A DNA stretch of 64,000 bases from Sphingopyxis sp. PAMC25046 (GTDB lineage Bacteria > Pseudomonadota > Alphaproteobacteria > Sphingomonadales > Sphingomonadaceae). Location: the NCBI RefSeq assembly GCF_004795895.1, contig NZ_CP039250.1, forward strand, positions 1,302,001 to 1,366,000, read 5' to 3'. The translations under genes were made by a program, and so were the position numbers. The notes beneath the pieces are model-generated. The model had not been told where the DNA came from. It saw nothing but the letters and a program-made list of their open reading frames with translations, and did not search any database. This document shows, in pieces, positions 16,396-26,551 of this stretch. Position 1 is the first letter of the stretch. Every line of letters begins with the position of its first letter.

Positions 16396-17256
16396 TCAGG
16401 GCGTAATATTTCGCATTGCGCGGGATCGCTCCAGCGGGATCGCCAGACGAGCGCGTTCGCTGGCCGCTGCGTCGACGGAGGCCAGCGCAAGCACATAGTC
16501 CTTCCCGGTCATCGCTTCCTCACCCTTGGCGTCGGCAAGGATCGCGCCCCATGGATCGATCGTGACGCTGTGGCCATAGGTCTGCCGGCCGTCGGCATGC
16601 GTCCCGCACTGCGCAGCAGCCACGACATGGCATTGCGTTTCGATCGCGCGTGCGCGCATCAGGACATGCCAATGCGCCTCGCCGGTCGACACGGTGAAGG
16701 CAGCAGGAATCGCGATGACCGTCGCACCGCGATCGGCCAGCGCACGATAAAGTTCGGGAAATCGCAGATCATAACAGATGCTGAGGCCCATCAGACCAAG
16801 CGGCGTTTCTACGATCGCCAGCGCGTCTCCGCCGACATAGCTCGCCGACTCCCGCCAGTTTTCGCCCGAGGGCAGTGCGACATCGAACATGTGAATCTTG
16901 TCATAGCGCGCCCGTATGCTGCCGTCTGCGGCGATGACATGGGAGCGATTGACGCGTCGTTCGCCATCGTCGGCGAGCAAGGGCATCGATCCCGAATGCA
17001 GCCAGATGTCGTGCCTTTGTGCCATGGCTTGCAGCGCCGAAGGCCAGGCGCTGTCAACTTCGCGGGCCATAAGTGCGCCCGATCGCGTGCGGTCGCGGTC
17101 GAGCAGTAGCGACATCTCGGGAAGAAAGGCCATGGCAGCGCCACGCGCCGCGGCCTCCGCCAACGCGCGATCGATGGTCGCCAGATTCGTGTCGGGGTCG
17201 ATGCCGCTCGTCATCTGGATCAGCGCGGCGAGCGGGGCGGGAGATGAAGCGTTCAT
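16396..17256 (-). CDS. Nitrilase superfamily amidase (Nit-like, deaminated glutathione amidase type)
   Basis: A 286-residue carbon-nitrogen hydrolase. The catalytic triad is visible: Glu47 in FLPEMS, Lys120 in YDKIHMFDV and Cys161 in LSICYDLRFPELYR. RESASYVGGD and the C-terminal TYGHSVTIDPWG match the Nit1/Nit2 branch, whose members repair deaminated glutathione or hydrolyse omega-amides of 2-oxo acids. No signal peptide, so cytosolic. It is transcribed away from the M16 peptidase gene, with 84 bases between starts. Branch assignment is by resemblance; omega-amidase and N-carbamoyl-amine hydrolase relatives cannot be excluded. Confidence 0.88.
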   Translation of the reverse strand: MNASSPAPLAALIQMTSGIDPDTNLATIDRALAEAAARGAAMAFLPEMSLLLDRDRTRSGALMAREVDSAWPSALQAMAQRHDIWLHSGSMPLLADDGERRVNRSHVIAADGSIRARYDKIHMFDVALPSGENWRESASYVGGDALAIVETPLGLMGLSICYDLRFPELYRALADRGATVIAIPAAFTVSTGEAHWHVLMRARAIETQCHVVAAAQCGTHADGRQTYGHSVTIDPWGAILADAKGEEAMTGKDYVLALASVDAAASERARLAIPLERSRAMRNITP

Positions 17257-17340
17257 TCTAGCTGGCTAAGCCCGCGCTGCGCCCCGGGCAAGCATGACAG
17301 TTCAGTGGCCAGCAAGGTTCGGAGGCGATAAGAAGGGGCA

Positions 17341-20274
17341 ATGTCCTATACCCCCCCGCGCCGCCCGCTTCGTTTGGCCCGTTCGCTTTTTCTGTCCGGC
17401 GCCGCCGCACTGCTTCTCGCACCGCTCGCCGCAAGCGCGCAGGAAGACAGGGTGGCGGCGACCGCGCAGAGCCGGGCGAAGAACGCCGACTGGCTCTACG
17501 CCGGCAGCGACATTCCGCGCGACACCGCATGGCAGTTCGGCGTGCTTCCCAACGGTGTGCGTTATGCCGTGCGCAACAACGGCGTGCCGCCGGGGCAGGT
17601 GTCGATCCGCGTGCGCATGGACGTCGGCTCGATGTTCGAAACCGAGGAGGAGCGCGGCTATGCGCATTTGCTCGAACATCTGACCTTTCGCGGGTCGGAA
17701 CATATCCCCGACGGTGAAGCGAAACGCATCTGGCAGCGCTTCGGCGTGACCTTCGGAAGCGATTCGAACGCGCAGACGACCCCGACGCAGACGGTCTACC
17801 AACTCGACCTGCCCAGCGTTACCCCGGCCAATCTCGACGAAGGCATGAAACTGCTGTCGGGCATGATCCGCGCTCCGCGCATCTCCGAACTTGCCGTCGC
17901 CGCCGAACGCGGCGTCGTGATGGCCGAACTGCGCGAATCCAACGGTCCGCAAAAGCGGATCGCCGACGCGACCAACGCGCATCTCTTCGCCGGGCAGCTG
18001 CTCGGCGACCGCTCGCCGATCGGCACCACGGAGTCGCTCGGCAAGGCGAGCGCGACAACGGTCGGCGCCTTTCATGATCGCTGGTATCGCCCCGACCGGG
18101 CGGTGGTCGTCATCTCGGGCGATGGCGACCCGGCCGAATTCGCCCGGCTGATCGCCAAATATTACGGCGACTGGCAAGCGGACGGCCCGAACCCCGCAAC
18201 GCCCGATTTCGGCAAGCCCGATCCGAAACACGCCGCCGCGCTCGAGATTGTCGAGGCCAGCCAGCCGCTCGCGCTCACCCTCGCGATGGTGCGGCCTTGG
18301 AAGAAGCGCATCGACACGGTCGCGAACACGCGGCGGCTCTATCTCGAATATCTTGCCCAAGCGCTCGTCAACCGCCGGCTCGAAAACACAGCGCGCGCCG
18401 GGGGCAGCTATCTCGTCGCGACGGTCGAGCAGCAATATGTCAGTCGCAGCGCCGACGTGACGATGGCGTCGATCGTTCCCCTGAGCGACTGGAAGGCCGC
18501 GCTCGCCGATGTGCGCGGGGTGATCGCCGACGCCGTGAAAACGCCGCCGTCGCAGGCCGACATCGACCGCGAGATGAACGAGATCGAGGCGTTTCTGCTG
18601 AAGGAGCTGGAGAACGCCCGCAACGAACCCGGAGCGCGGCTCGCTGACGACATGGTGCGCGCAGTCGATATCGGCGAAACGGTGACGAGCCCGCAGGGGC
18701 AGGTCGACATGTTCAAGGCGATCCGCGCCTCGGCGACACCGCAGGTGATGCTCGACATCAGTAAGGCGATCTTCGCCGCGCCGGTTACGCGCGTCGTGCT
18801 GACGACGCCAACGACGGCGGGCGGCAACGCCGCCGTGCTCGCCGCGCTGAAGGCGCCGGTGACCGCGCGCGACGACCGGCTGGCGGCGGTCGACGCCGAT
18901 TTCAAGCAGCTGCCTGCGCTCGGCCCGGAGGGGACCATCACGTCGACCAGCCCCATCCTCGGATTGCGCGCCGAACGGATCGAATTCGCCAATGGCGTGA
19001 CCGCGCTGGTTTCGAACAACAAGGTCGAACCGGGCAAGGTTCGCGTCAATGTGCGCTTCGGCACCGGCAACCGCAGCGTCGCCGCCGACGCGCCGAATCT
19101 CCTGTGGACCGGCGATTATGCGCTGGTCGCGAGCGGGATCGGCCCATGGGGCCAGAACGAGATCGACAAGCTGACGAATGGCCGCCAGATTCAGATGAAT
19201 TTCGCGATCGACGACGATGCGTTCGAGCTGTCGGCCGAAAGCCGCCCCGCCGATCTCGCCGACCAGATGCGGCTCATCGCGGGCAAGCTGGCCGTTCCCC
19301 GCTGGGATCCCGCGCCGGTCGAGCGGCTGCGCATCGGCTATCTCACCGGCTACGACCTCAACGACGCGACACCGAATGCGGTACTCGACCGTAATTTGCG
19401 CGGCTGGCTGACCGACAATGATGCGCGCTGGGCCGCGCCCGACAAGGCGCAGATCGAGGCGCTGACGCCCGCTGCTTTCCGCGCCTTCTGGGAGCCGCGC
19501 CTCGCGAGTGGGCCGATCGAGGTGCAGATTTTCGGCGACCTCGAAACGGTCGACTACAAGAAGATCCTTGCCGAAACATTGGGCGCGCTGCCGCCGCGCA
19601 AGGTCCTCGCGCCGCCGAGCGGCCAGCGGGTCGCCTTCGCCAAGCATGTGACCGAGCCCGACATCGCCTATCACCGCGGCGAGCAGGGGCAGGCTGCGGC
19701 GATGACCGCCTGGCCCACCGGCGGCGGTCTTGCCAGCCCGCGCGACGCGCGCGGGCTCGAGATCCTCGCGGCGATTTTCAATGACCGCCTGTTCGATCGC
19801 CTCCGCGCCGAACAGGGCGCAAGCTATGGCCCCGTCGTCGACAGCCACTGGCCGACCGGCTTCGACAGCGGCGGCTATCTGCTCGTCGGCAGTTTGCTCG
19901 CGCCGAAGGACCTCGACCGCTTCTATTCCATAGCCAAGGATATCGCCGCCGACCTGGTGACGAAACCGGTCAGCGCCGACGAGCTGGCGCGCAACGCCGG
20001 ACCGATCCGCGAACAGGTTGCGCGCGCATCGACGGGCAATGTCTATTGGATGTTCCTGCTCGAAGGCGCGACGCGCGACCCGCGCGTCGCTGCGGCGGCG
20101 CTGTCTATTCAGGACGATATCGCGGCGGTCACCGCCGCCGACGTCCAGCGGCTCGCGCGTCAATATCTGGCACCCGATCGGCAATGGTCGCTGGCGATCC
20201 TGCCCAAGGGGATGACGCTGGCCGACGCGTCGGCGCTGAATGCTTCGCCCGCGCCAGTAACCGGAGGACGTTAG
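17341..20274 (+). CDS. M16 family zinc metallopeptidase with two M16 units
   Basis: A 977-residue exported peptidase. A signal peptide (MSYTPPRRPLRLARSLFLSG, ending about SAQ) directs it to the periplasm. The first M16 unit has the inverted zinc motif HLLEH at residues 109-113, followed by the Glu-containing helix (AERGVVMAELRESNGPQKRI). The second unit (after about 540) lacks the zinc motif and ends with the RAEQGASYGPVVDSHW segment that completes the active-site chamber. This active plus inactive pairing is normal for pitrilysin-like periplasmic proteases such as PqqL-type enzymes. The stop overlaps that of the convergent antiporter gene. Confidence 0.93.
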   Translation: MSYTPPRRPLRLARSLFLSGAAALLLAPLAASAQEDRVAATAQSRAKNADWLYAGSDIPRDTAWQFGVLPNGVRYAVRNNGVPPGQVSIRVRMDVGSMFETEEERGYAHLLEHLTFRGSEHIPDGEAKRIWQRFGVTFGSDSNAQTTPTQTVYQLDLPSVTPANLDEGMKLLSGMIRAPRISELAVAAERGVVMAELRESNGPQKRIADATNAHLFAGQLLGDRSPIGTTESLGKASATTVGAFHDRWYRPDRAVVVISGDGDPAEFARLIAKYYGDWQADGPNPATPDFGKPDPKHAAALEIVEASQPLALTLAMVRPWKKRIDTVANTRRLYLEYLAQALVNRRLENTARAGGSYLVATVEQQYVSRSADVTMASIVPLSDWKAALADVRGVIADAVKTPPSQADIDREMNEIEAFLLKELENARNEPGARLADDMVRAVDIGETVTSPQGQVDMFKAIRASATPQVMLDISKAIFAAPVTRVVLTTPTTAGGNAAVLAALKAPVTARDDRLAAVDADFKQLPALGPEGTITSTSPILGLRAERIEFANGVTALVSNNKVEPGKVRVNVRFGTGNRSVAADAPNLLWTGDYALVASGIGPWGQNEIDKLTNGRQIQMNFAIDDDAFELSAESRPADLADQMRLIAGKLAVPRWDPAPVERLRIGYLTGYDLNDATPNAVLDRNLRGWLTDNDARWAAPDKAQIEALTPAAFRAFWEPRLASGPIEVQIFGDLETVDYKKILAETLGALPPRKVLAPPSGQRVAFAKHVTEPDIAYHRGEQGQAAAMTAWPTGGGLASPRDARGLEILAAIFNDRLFDRLRAEQGASYGPVVDSHWPTGFDSGGYLLVGSLLAPKDLDRFYSIAKDIAADLVTKPVSADELARNAGPIREQVARASTGNVYWMFLLEGATRDPRVAAAALSIQDDIAAVTAADVQRLARQYLAPDRQWSLAILPKGMTLADASALNASPAPVTGGR

Positions 20275-22055
20275 GCGGTCTCGCCGCCGGCGGGGTGACG
20301 GCGCGTTCGCCGGATCCGCGGTTCGTGGTCGAGTTTGCCCTTCGTCATGATGTCGTGCCGCATCTTGGCGCGGACGTCGTGGATCGACGCGATCACCGGC
20401 CCCATCGCGACGCCAAGGTCGATCAGCACCGCTTCTGCGAGTTGCAGCGAGCTTTCGAGCGTCTCGGGCACCGCATCGTTTGCGCCCGCCTGATAAAGTG
20501 CCGCGGCATGGTCCGAATCGCGCGCGCGACTGATCACCGGCAGGTCGGGATATTTCTGTTTCAGCTGGCGCGTCATGCGCAACTGCTGCACGGGGTCATC
20601 CATCGTCAGCACGATCGCATTGGCGTTTTCGATGCCCAGCCGATCGAGACTTCCTGCGCGCGCGACGTCGGCAAAACGCACCGAAAAGCCGTCGCGCCGC
20701 GCCGCGGCGACCGTGTCGATATCGGCGTCGACCGCAATATAGGGCCGGTCATGCTCGCGCAGCAGTTCGGCGACGGTGTGGCCGACGCGGCCGAAGCCGA
20801 CGATGACGGTGCGGCCTTCGGGCGTCTCCTCGGCCTGCGTATCGCCGCTGCGCATCTCGATCCGCCGCGCGATGTCGTGGCCGACCCGCGCGAGCAACGG
20901 CGTGATCGTCAGCCCGATCGCGGTGACGAGTTGCCAGAATTCGGCGGTGGCGCGGCTGATCAGCTGCGCCTGCAGCGCGGTCGTCAACACGATCAGCGTC
21001 GTCTCCGAAGGGCTTGCCATGAGCAATCCGACCTCGGCTGCCGTGCCGCGCCGCGCCGCGCCCGAAAAGCGCAGCAGCGCGGCGGTGACGACCGCTTTGA
21101 CCAGAACGACCCCGACGACGGCGATCGCGAGCGCCTGCCATTGGCTGGCGATCGTCTTGAGATTGAGCCCCATGCCGACGCTGATCAGGAACACCCCGAG
21201 CGCGAGCCCCTTGAATGGCGCGGTGATTGCCTCGACCTCGCCATGATATTCGGTTTCGGCAATCATCAGCCCGGCGAGCAGCGCGCCGACGATCGGTGAC
21301 AGCCCGACCGCCGCTGTCGCCAGCGCGGCGACGATGACGACGAGCAGGCTCGCCGCAAGAAAGAGTTCGGGGTCCTTCGCGCGCGCCGCCTGTGCGAAGA
21401 TCTTTGGCAGCAGAAACCAGCCGCCGACCGCGAGCGCCGCGACGACGAGCCCGCCCTGCCACAGCGTCGTCAGCATCAATTGGGTGCTGTCGCCCGACGC
21501 CGTCGGCGCCAGCGCACCGAGAATGAAGATGATCGGGACGAGCGCCAGATCCTCGAACAACAGCATCGAAAAGGACGCCCGCCCGACCGCCGATTTCGTG
21601 CCGGCGATCGGCAACACCAGCGCCGTCGACGAGAGCGCGAGCGCGATGCCAAGGCCATAGGCGGCAGGGGTCGAAAGATTGCCGAGGAAGAGTAGAACGG
21701 TGCCAAGGATCGCGCCCGCGATGAAAAGCTCTGCCGCGCCGATCCCGAACACGAGCTTTCGAAGTTGCCACAGGCGGCGGAACGATAGCTCGAGCCCGAT
21801 TGAAAAGAGCAGCAGGATGATCCCGAATTCGCCGAACAGCGCGATATCCTCGGTCGAGGCGATCGTGACATGTTTGAGCCAGGGATAATCGGCGGCGAGC
21901 GCGCCGAGCCCCGACGGGCCGACGAGCAGCCCGACGAGGATGAAGCCGATCACCGGCGAAATCCTGAAGCGCGCGAAGGCCGGGATGACGATGCCCGCCG
22001 CGCCGAGCACCACGAGCGCGTTGCCGATGGCGGAGGTGTCTGTTTCGGATACCAT
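20271..22055 (-). CDS. CPA2 cation:proton antiporter with RCK/TrkA-N domain (KefB/YbaL type)
   Basis: A 594-residue inner membrane antiporter. About 12 hydrophobic helices occupy residues 10-400, with the family segments ISPVIGFILVGLLVGPSGLG, LFGEFGIILLLFSIGLELS and LALSSTALVLPI; VGLSPIVGALLAGLMIAET carries the Na+/H+ exchanger core. A cytoplasmic nucleotide-binding domain follows (TVIVGFGRVGHTVAELLREH, then YIAVDADIDTVAAARRDG). This is the layout of Kef-type glutathione-gated K+ efflux systems and YbaL. No kefF/G ancillary gene is adjacent. The stop codon overlaps the stop of the M16 gene by three bases. Confidence 0.92.
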   Translation of the reverse strand: MVSETDTSAIGNALVVLGAAGIVIPAFARFRISPVIGFILVGLLVGPSGLGALAADYPWLKHVTIASTEDIALFGEFGIILLLFSIGLELSFRRLWQLRKLVFGIGAAELFIAGAILGTVLLFLGNLSTPAAYGLGIALALSSTALVLPIAGTKSAVGRASFSMLLFEDLALVPIIFILGALAPTASGDSTQLMLTTLWQGGLVVAALAVGGWFLLPKIFAQAARAKDPELFLAASLLVVIVAALATAAVGLSPIVGALLAGLMIAETEYHGEVEAITAPFKGLALGVFLISVGMGLNLKTIASQWQALAIAVVGVVLVKAVVTAALLRFSGAARRGTAAEVGLLMASPSETTLIVLTTALQAQLISRATAEFWQLVTAIGLTITPLLARVGHDIARRIEMRSGDTQAEETPEGRTVIVGFGRVGHTVAELLREHDRPYIAVDADIDTVAAARRDGFSVRFADVARAGSLDRLGIENANAIVLTMDDPVQQLRMTRQLKQKYPDLPVISRARDSDHAAALYQAGANDAVPETLESSLQLAEAVLIDLGVAMGPVIASIHDVRAKMRHDIMTKGKLDHEPRIRRTRRHPAGGETA

Positions 22056-22119
22056 TAGGGCCGACCTTATGCAGGCCGGCCCCGATTGGCTAGAGAGCTA
22101 TCTCAACTAATTCGCTTGT

Positions 22120-23334
22120 TTAAGCGCCCATCTTCTTGTCGAGATTTTCGACGATCGCCTCGAAGAAGCCTTCGGTGGTCAGCCAATTCTGGTCGGGACC
22201 GATAAGAAGCGCCAGATCCTTGGTCATCTTGCCACTCTCGACTGTCGCGACGCAGACTTTTTCGAGATCGTCCGCGAACTGCACCAGCGCGGCGTTGTCG
22301 TCGAGCTTGCCGCGATGCTTGAGGCCGCCGGTCCAGGCAAAGATCGACGCGATCGGATTGGTCGAGGTCGCCTTGCCCTGCTGGTGCATGCGGTAGTGGC
22401 GGGTGACGGTCCCGTGCGCGGCTTCGGACTCGACGGTCTTGCCGTCGGGGGTCATCAGGACGCTGGTCATCAGGCCCAATGAGCCGAAGCCTTGCGCGAC
22501 TGTGTCCGACTGGACGTCGCCGTCGTAATTCTTGCAGGCCCACACGAACTTACCGCTCCACTTGAGCGCCGAGGCGACCATGTCGTCGATCAGGCGGTGT
22601 TCGTAGACGATGCCGAGCGCGTCGAACTTCGCCTTGAATTCGGCCTGGAATACTTCTTCGAACAGATCCTTGAAGCGGCCGTCATAGGCTTTCAGGATCG
22701 TATTCTTGGTCGACAGATACACCGGCCACTCGCGGGCGAGGCCATAGTTCAGGCTGGCGCGCGCGAAGTCGCGGATCGAATCGTCGAGATTGTACATGCC
22801 CATCGCGACGCCCGACGAAGGGAACTGGAACACTTCCTCGTCGATCAGCGTGCCGTCCTCGCCCTCGAAGACGAGGCGCAGCTTGCCGGGGCCGGGGACG
22901 CGGAAGTCGGTCGCCTTATATTGGTCGCCGAATGCGTGACGGCCGACGACGATCGGGTCGGTCCAGCCGGGGACGAGGCGCGGTACGTTCTTCATCACGA
23001 TCGGTTCGCGGAACACCACGCCGCCCAAGATATTGCGGATCGTGCCGTTCGGCGATTTCCACATCTTCTTCAGGCCGAACTCCTCGACGCGGGCTTCGTC
23101 GGGAGTGATCGTCGCGCACTTCACGCCGACGCCATATTTCTTGATCGCGTTCGCGGCATCGACTGTGATCTTGTCGTCGGTGCGGTCGCGTTCCTCGATG
23201 CCCAAGTCGTAATAATGAAGGTCGACGTCGAGATAGGGAAGGATCAGCCGCTCGCGGATCCATTGCCAGATGATCCGGGTCATTTCGTCGCCGTCGAGTT
23301 CGACGACCGGGTTGGCTACCTTGATCTTGCCCAT
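22120..23334 (-). CDS. icd: NADP-dependent isocitrate dehydrogenase, dimeric eukaryote-like type
   Basis: TCA-cycle enzyme making 2-oxoglutarate and NADPH. ATG 23334 begins the conserved [20 protein letters not shown]; 404 residues is the length of the mitochondrial-like (type II) enzyme, not the 416-residue E. coli type. Substrate loop [19 protein letters not shown], metal site region [19 protein letters not shown] and [20 protein letters not shown], and NADP site [11 protein letters not shown] are all present. Alphaproteobacteria usually carry this type. A promoter candidate lies upstream. It is single, and divergent from psd. Confidence 0.97.
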   Translation of the reverse strand: MGKIKVANPVVELDGDEMTRIIWQWIRERLILPYLDVDLHYYDLGIEERDRTDDKITVDAANAIKKYGVGVKCATITPDEARVEEFGLKKMWKSPNGTIRNILGGVVFREPIVMKNVPRLVPGWTDPIVVGRHAFGDQYKATDFRVPGPGKLRLVFEGEDGTLIDEEVFQFPSSGVAMGMYNLDDSIRDFARASLNYGLAREWPVYLSTKNTILKAYDGRFKDLFEEVFQAEFKAKFDALGIVYEHRLIDDMVASALKWSGKFVWACKNYDGDVQSDTVAQGFGSLGLMTSVLMTPDGKTVESEAAHGTVTRHYRMHQQGKATSTNPIASIFAWTGGLKHRGKLDDNAALVQFADDLEKVCVATVESGKMTKDLALLIGPDQNWLTTEGFFEAIVENLDKKMGA

Positions 23335-23374
23335 GCGTTCAGCCTTTTTCCTTGGGGAGTCGGAGTTGCAGCGG

Positions 23375-23403
23375 GCCTTAGGCAAAGCGGGACGATTGAT
23401 CAA
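23375..23403 (-). promoter_or_regulatory. Candidate icd promoter
   Basis: On the minus strand TTGATC and TAAGGC are separated by 17 bases, ending 40 bases before the icd start. The pattern resembles two other candidates in this window, upstream of pyrH and of the hydrolase at 42108. Confidence 0.4.
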
Positions 23404-23494
23404 CCGCCCGTCGCGCGTCCTCGATGGTCCGGGTGGCAACGATCGAGCCGCCTTATCCATTGTCAGTATGGAAGCCGCACCTTAGAAGAACGCA

Positions 23495-24232
23495 ATGTCC
23501 ATAATCATCTCATCGAACCGGCCCGGCGGCGGCATCAAATGGCAATGGCCCTCGGTTCATCCCGAAGGCCGGAAATTCCTGCTGATCTCGGGCATTATCA
23601 CCCTCTGTCTGTGGCTGCTGCCTATCTGGAACCTGTTCGGTTGGCTGATGCTCGGCGTGACAATCTGGGTCGGCGCCTTCTTCCGCGATCCGGTGCGCAT
23701 CACCCCGGTGGGCAGCGACCTGATCGTCGCGCCCGCCGATGGGCTTGTCACCCAGATCGCCGAAGTGCCGCCACCGCCCGAAATCGCGGGCCCCGACGGG
23801 CTCGGCGCCGCGCCGATGCTGCGTGTGTCGATTTTCATGAGTGTCTTCGACGTCCACATCAACCGCACCCCCGTTGCGGGCGCGCTGCGCAAACTCGTCT
23901 ATATCCCCGGCAAATTCGTGAACGCCGACCTCGACAAGGCGAGCGAGGAGAATGAACGCCAGCATTTCGTCGTCGAGCGCGCCGACGGCGTGCGCATCGG
24001 CTTCACCCAGATCGCGGGCCTCGTCGCGCGGCGCATCATGCCCTTCGTGTCGATGGGTAACGAACTCAAAACCGGCCAGCGCGTCGGCCTCATCCGTTTC
24101 GGCAGCCGCGTCGATGTCTATCTGCCTGCGGGGACGACGCCGCAGGTGCTGCTCGGTCAGCGCACGCTGGCGGGCGAGACTATCGTCGCGCGGATCGGCG
24201 TCGGCGAGACGATCGAAGGCGTCGGGCAGTAG
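23495..24232 (+). CDS. psd: Phosphatidylserine decarboxylase
   Basis: Makes phosphatidylethanolamine from phosphatidylserine at the inner membrane. The 245-residue proenzyme is the short alphaproteobacterial/archaeal-like form. One hydrophobic hairpin ([20 protein letters not shown]) anchors it, [19 protein letters not shown] and [16 protein letters not shown] are family signatures, and the self-cleavage site is Gly203-Ser204 in [10 protein letters not shown]; Ser204 becomes the pyruvoyl group. It is two bases upstream of pssA, so the two consecutive steps of phosphatidylethanolamine synthesis are one operon. The ribosome site is weak. Confidence 0.94.
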   Translation: MSIIISSNRPGGGIKWQWPSVHPEGRKFLLISGIITLCLWLLPIWNLFGWLMLGVTIWVGAFFRDPVRITPVGSDLIVAPADGLVTQIAEVPPPPEIAGPDGLGAAPMLRVSIFMSVFDVHINRTPVAGALRKLVYIPGKFVNADLDKASEENERQHFVVERADGVRIGFTQIAGLVARRIMPFVSMGNELKTGQRVGLIRFGSRVDVYLPAGTTPQVLLGQRTLAGETIVARIGVGETIEGVGQ

Positions 24233-24234
24233 AA

Positions 24235-25008
24235 ATGGCCGACGACGTCGAGGCCCGGGTCGACGCCGCGCATCGCCGCATCGGCGGAATCCCGCTGCGC
24301 GCCTTTGCGCCCAATGCGATCACGCTGCTCGCGCTTTGTTCGGGGCTGACCGGGGTCCGTTTCGCCATCGATGGCGAGTGGGCGGCGGCGATAACGATGA
24401 TCATCGTCGCCGGCGTGCTTGACGGCATGGACGGGCGGATCGCGCGGCTGCTGCGCGCGCAGAGCAAGTTCGGTGCCGAACTCGATTCGCTCTCGGACGT
24501 GATCGCCTTTGGCGTCGCGCCGGCGATGATCCTCTTCTTCTGGTCGCTCAACGCGGCGCCGAAATTCGGCTGGACCGCCGCGCTCGCGCTTGCCGTGTGC
24601 TGCGCGCTTCGGCTCGCGCGCTTCAATTCGCGCATGGATGCCGAGTTTCAACCGCACAAGTCGGCGGGTTTCAACACCGGCATCCCCGCACCGGCGGGGG
24701 CCGGCATGTCGTTCGTGCCCATCTATCTGTGGTTGACGACGGGCAACGACCTGTTTCGTGAATGGTATGTCGTTATGCCGTGGGCGCTCGGCATTGCGAT
24801 GCTGATGATCTCGGCGATCCCGACCTACAGCTGGTCGTCGATCCGGCTGCGCCGGTCATGGCGTCTGTTCGCCTTGGCGGGCGTTGGCCTCCTTGGCGCT
24901 GCGCTGGTTACCGCGCCCTGGCTGACATTGCTTGCGGTCTGTGCGCTTTATGCCGCGACGCTGCCTTTCGGGCTCGCGAGCTATGCAAAGGTCAGGCGGC
25001 GCGGCTGA
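24235..25008 (+). CDS. pssA: CDP-diacylglycerol-serine O-phosphatidyltransferase
   Basis: Makes phosphatidylserine, the substrate of the upstream decarboxylase. The CDP-alcohol phosphotransferase motif is complete: DGMDGRIAR, eight residues, then GAELDSLSD, carrying the metal-binding aspartates. About eight membrane helices cover the 257 residues, and FNTGIPAPAGAG is typical of type II PssA. It starts two bases after the psd stop. The CDP-diacylglycerol it uses comes from CdsA, encoded 5 kb downstream. Its 3' end overlaps the end of a small convergent gene by 17 bases. Confidence 0.94.
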   Translation: MADDVEARVDAAHRRIGGIPLRAFAPNAITLLALCSGLTGVRFAIDGEWAAAITMIIVAGVLDGMDGRIARLLRAQSKFGAELDSLSDVIAFGVAPAMILFFWSLNAAPKFGWTAALALAVCCALRLARFNSRMDAEFQPHKSAGFNTGIPAPAGAGMSFVPIYLWLTTGNDLFREWYVVMPWALGIAMLMISAIPTYSWSSIRLRRSWRLFALAGVGLLGAALVTAPWLTLLAVCALYAATLPFGLASYAKVRRRG

Positions 25009-25252
25009 TCGCCGGTTGCATCCGCGCCGCGGCGCGGATCGGGCGCGGGGCATCGCGGCGGGCCGACGAGCGGCGCAGCGTCATCTTGTACGGAGCGGAG
25101 CCGGGTTGCGGCGCGGTATCGGCCGGGAAGGCGCCTTCGCCGAGCAGCGCCGACAGAATTGCATCTTCATTATTCTTGAGCATGGCGAGGATCACCGTGA
25201 CGCCGAGCCCCGCGGCGAGGGCGAAGAGAAGAGCGGCAGCGACCTGAACCAT
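24992..25252 (-). CDS. Small single-pass membrane protein, function unknown
   Basis: An 86-residue protein read from ATG 25252, which has AAAGGA seven bases upstream; this ribosome site is the main support. An N-terminal membrane helix (VQVAAALLFALAAGLGVTVI) is followed by a short acidic stretch (KNNEDAILSALLGEG) and a basic C-terminal tail rich in Arg. No family is recognised. It is convergent with pssA with a 17-base overlap and lies upstream of the rpsB promoter region on the other strand. The arginine-rich tail coincides with the antisense of the pssA end, so only the first 60 residues look protein-like. Confidence 0.5.
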   Translation of the reverse strand: MVQVAAALLFALAAGLGVTVILAMLKNNEDAILSALLGEGAFPADTAPQPGSAPYKMTLRRSSARRDAPRPIRAAARMQPAISRAA

Positions 25253-25565
25253 GATCTTGTCCTTTCGGCTTTCTTGTGCGAAACCTTTTGTTAACCAGCG
25301 ACGGTTTCCTTGGTCTTTTTGTTCCATGTTCCTGTTTTGTTCTCAAGTGATTTGCGACGAACGGAGTCGCTTTGTCGCCGAACCGAGTCCGCCACGCGCG
25401 ACCGGTTGAGCGCGAAAACGCGCTGGCCCCCCTTGCTTTTGGCGGCCAAGGCGGCTAACGGGCCGCCCATTCCACATGGAAGGCGCACATACCGGTGCCG
25501 GGATCATCCTCGAGCGGATGCCTCGGTTCTTGCTTTCCAGAGGACTAACCGGAAGGAGAAAGACT
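25253..25565 (+). other. Leader and promoter region of the rpsB superoperon
   Basis: No gene. It holds a perfect small hairpin, AGCGCG-AAAA-CGCGCT at 25409-25424, a candidate promoter just after it, and the rpsB ribosome site AAGGAG at 25550-25556. A leader of about 100 bases would allow the S2 autoregulation known for rpsB in other bacteria, but I cannot identify a specific S2-binding structure. Confidence 0.5.
25433..25461 (+). promoter_or_regulatory. Candidate rpsB promoter
   Basis: TTGCTT and TAACGG with a 17-base spacer, about 105 bases before the rpsB start. Assigned by pattern only. Confidence 0.35.
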
Positions 25566-26417
<852 letters not shown>

Positions 26418-26430
26418 TCGCTTGCAGGCA

Positions 26431-26472
26431 TGACGGGACGGCGCGGCAAGGGTTCGCGCCGTCCCTGTCATC
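26431..26472 (+). terminator. Strong hairpin between rpsB and tsf (attenuator-like)
   Basis: ATGACGGGACGGCGCG pairs with CGCGCCGTCCCTGTCAT around the loop GCAAGGGTT, with only one bulged T. It lies 13 bases after the rpsB stop and has no T-run, so it is more likely an attenuator, processing site or 3' stabiliser than a full terminator. It leaves tsf dependent on read-through or a promoter in the remaining 80 bases. Confidence 0.7.
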
Positions 26473-26551
26473 GCATTGACTTATCGCCCCGCCAAGCGCG
26501 CGAGGCGCCCCGCGGGCCAGACGGGCTCGCCCCTTTTGAAAGGAATATTCC

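Noticed and set aside
17302..20184. 960-codon open frame on the minus strand, opposite the M16 peptidase
   Set aside because: It is antisense to a clear peptidase gene, has shadow-like composition (Arg, Gly, Ala, Asp, His) and no domain; high GC makes stop codons rare in this frame.
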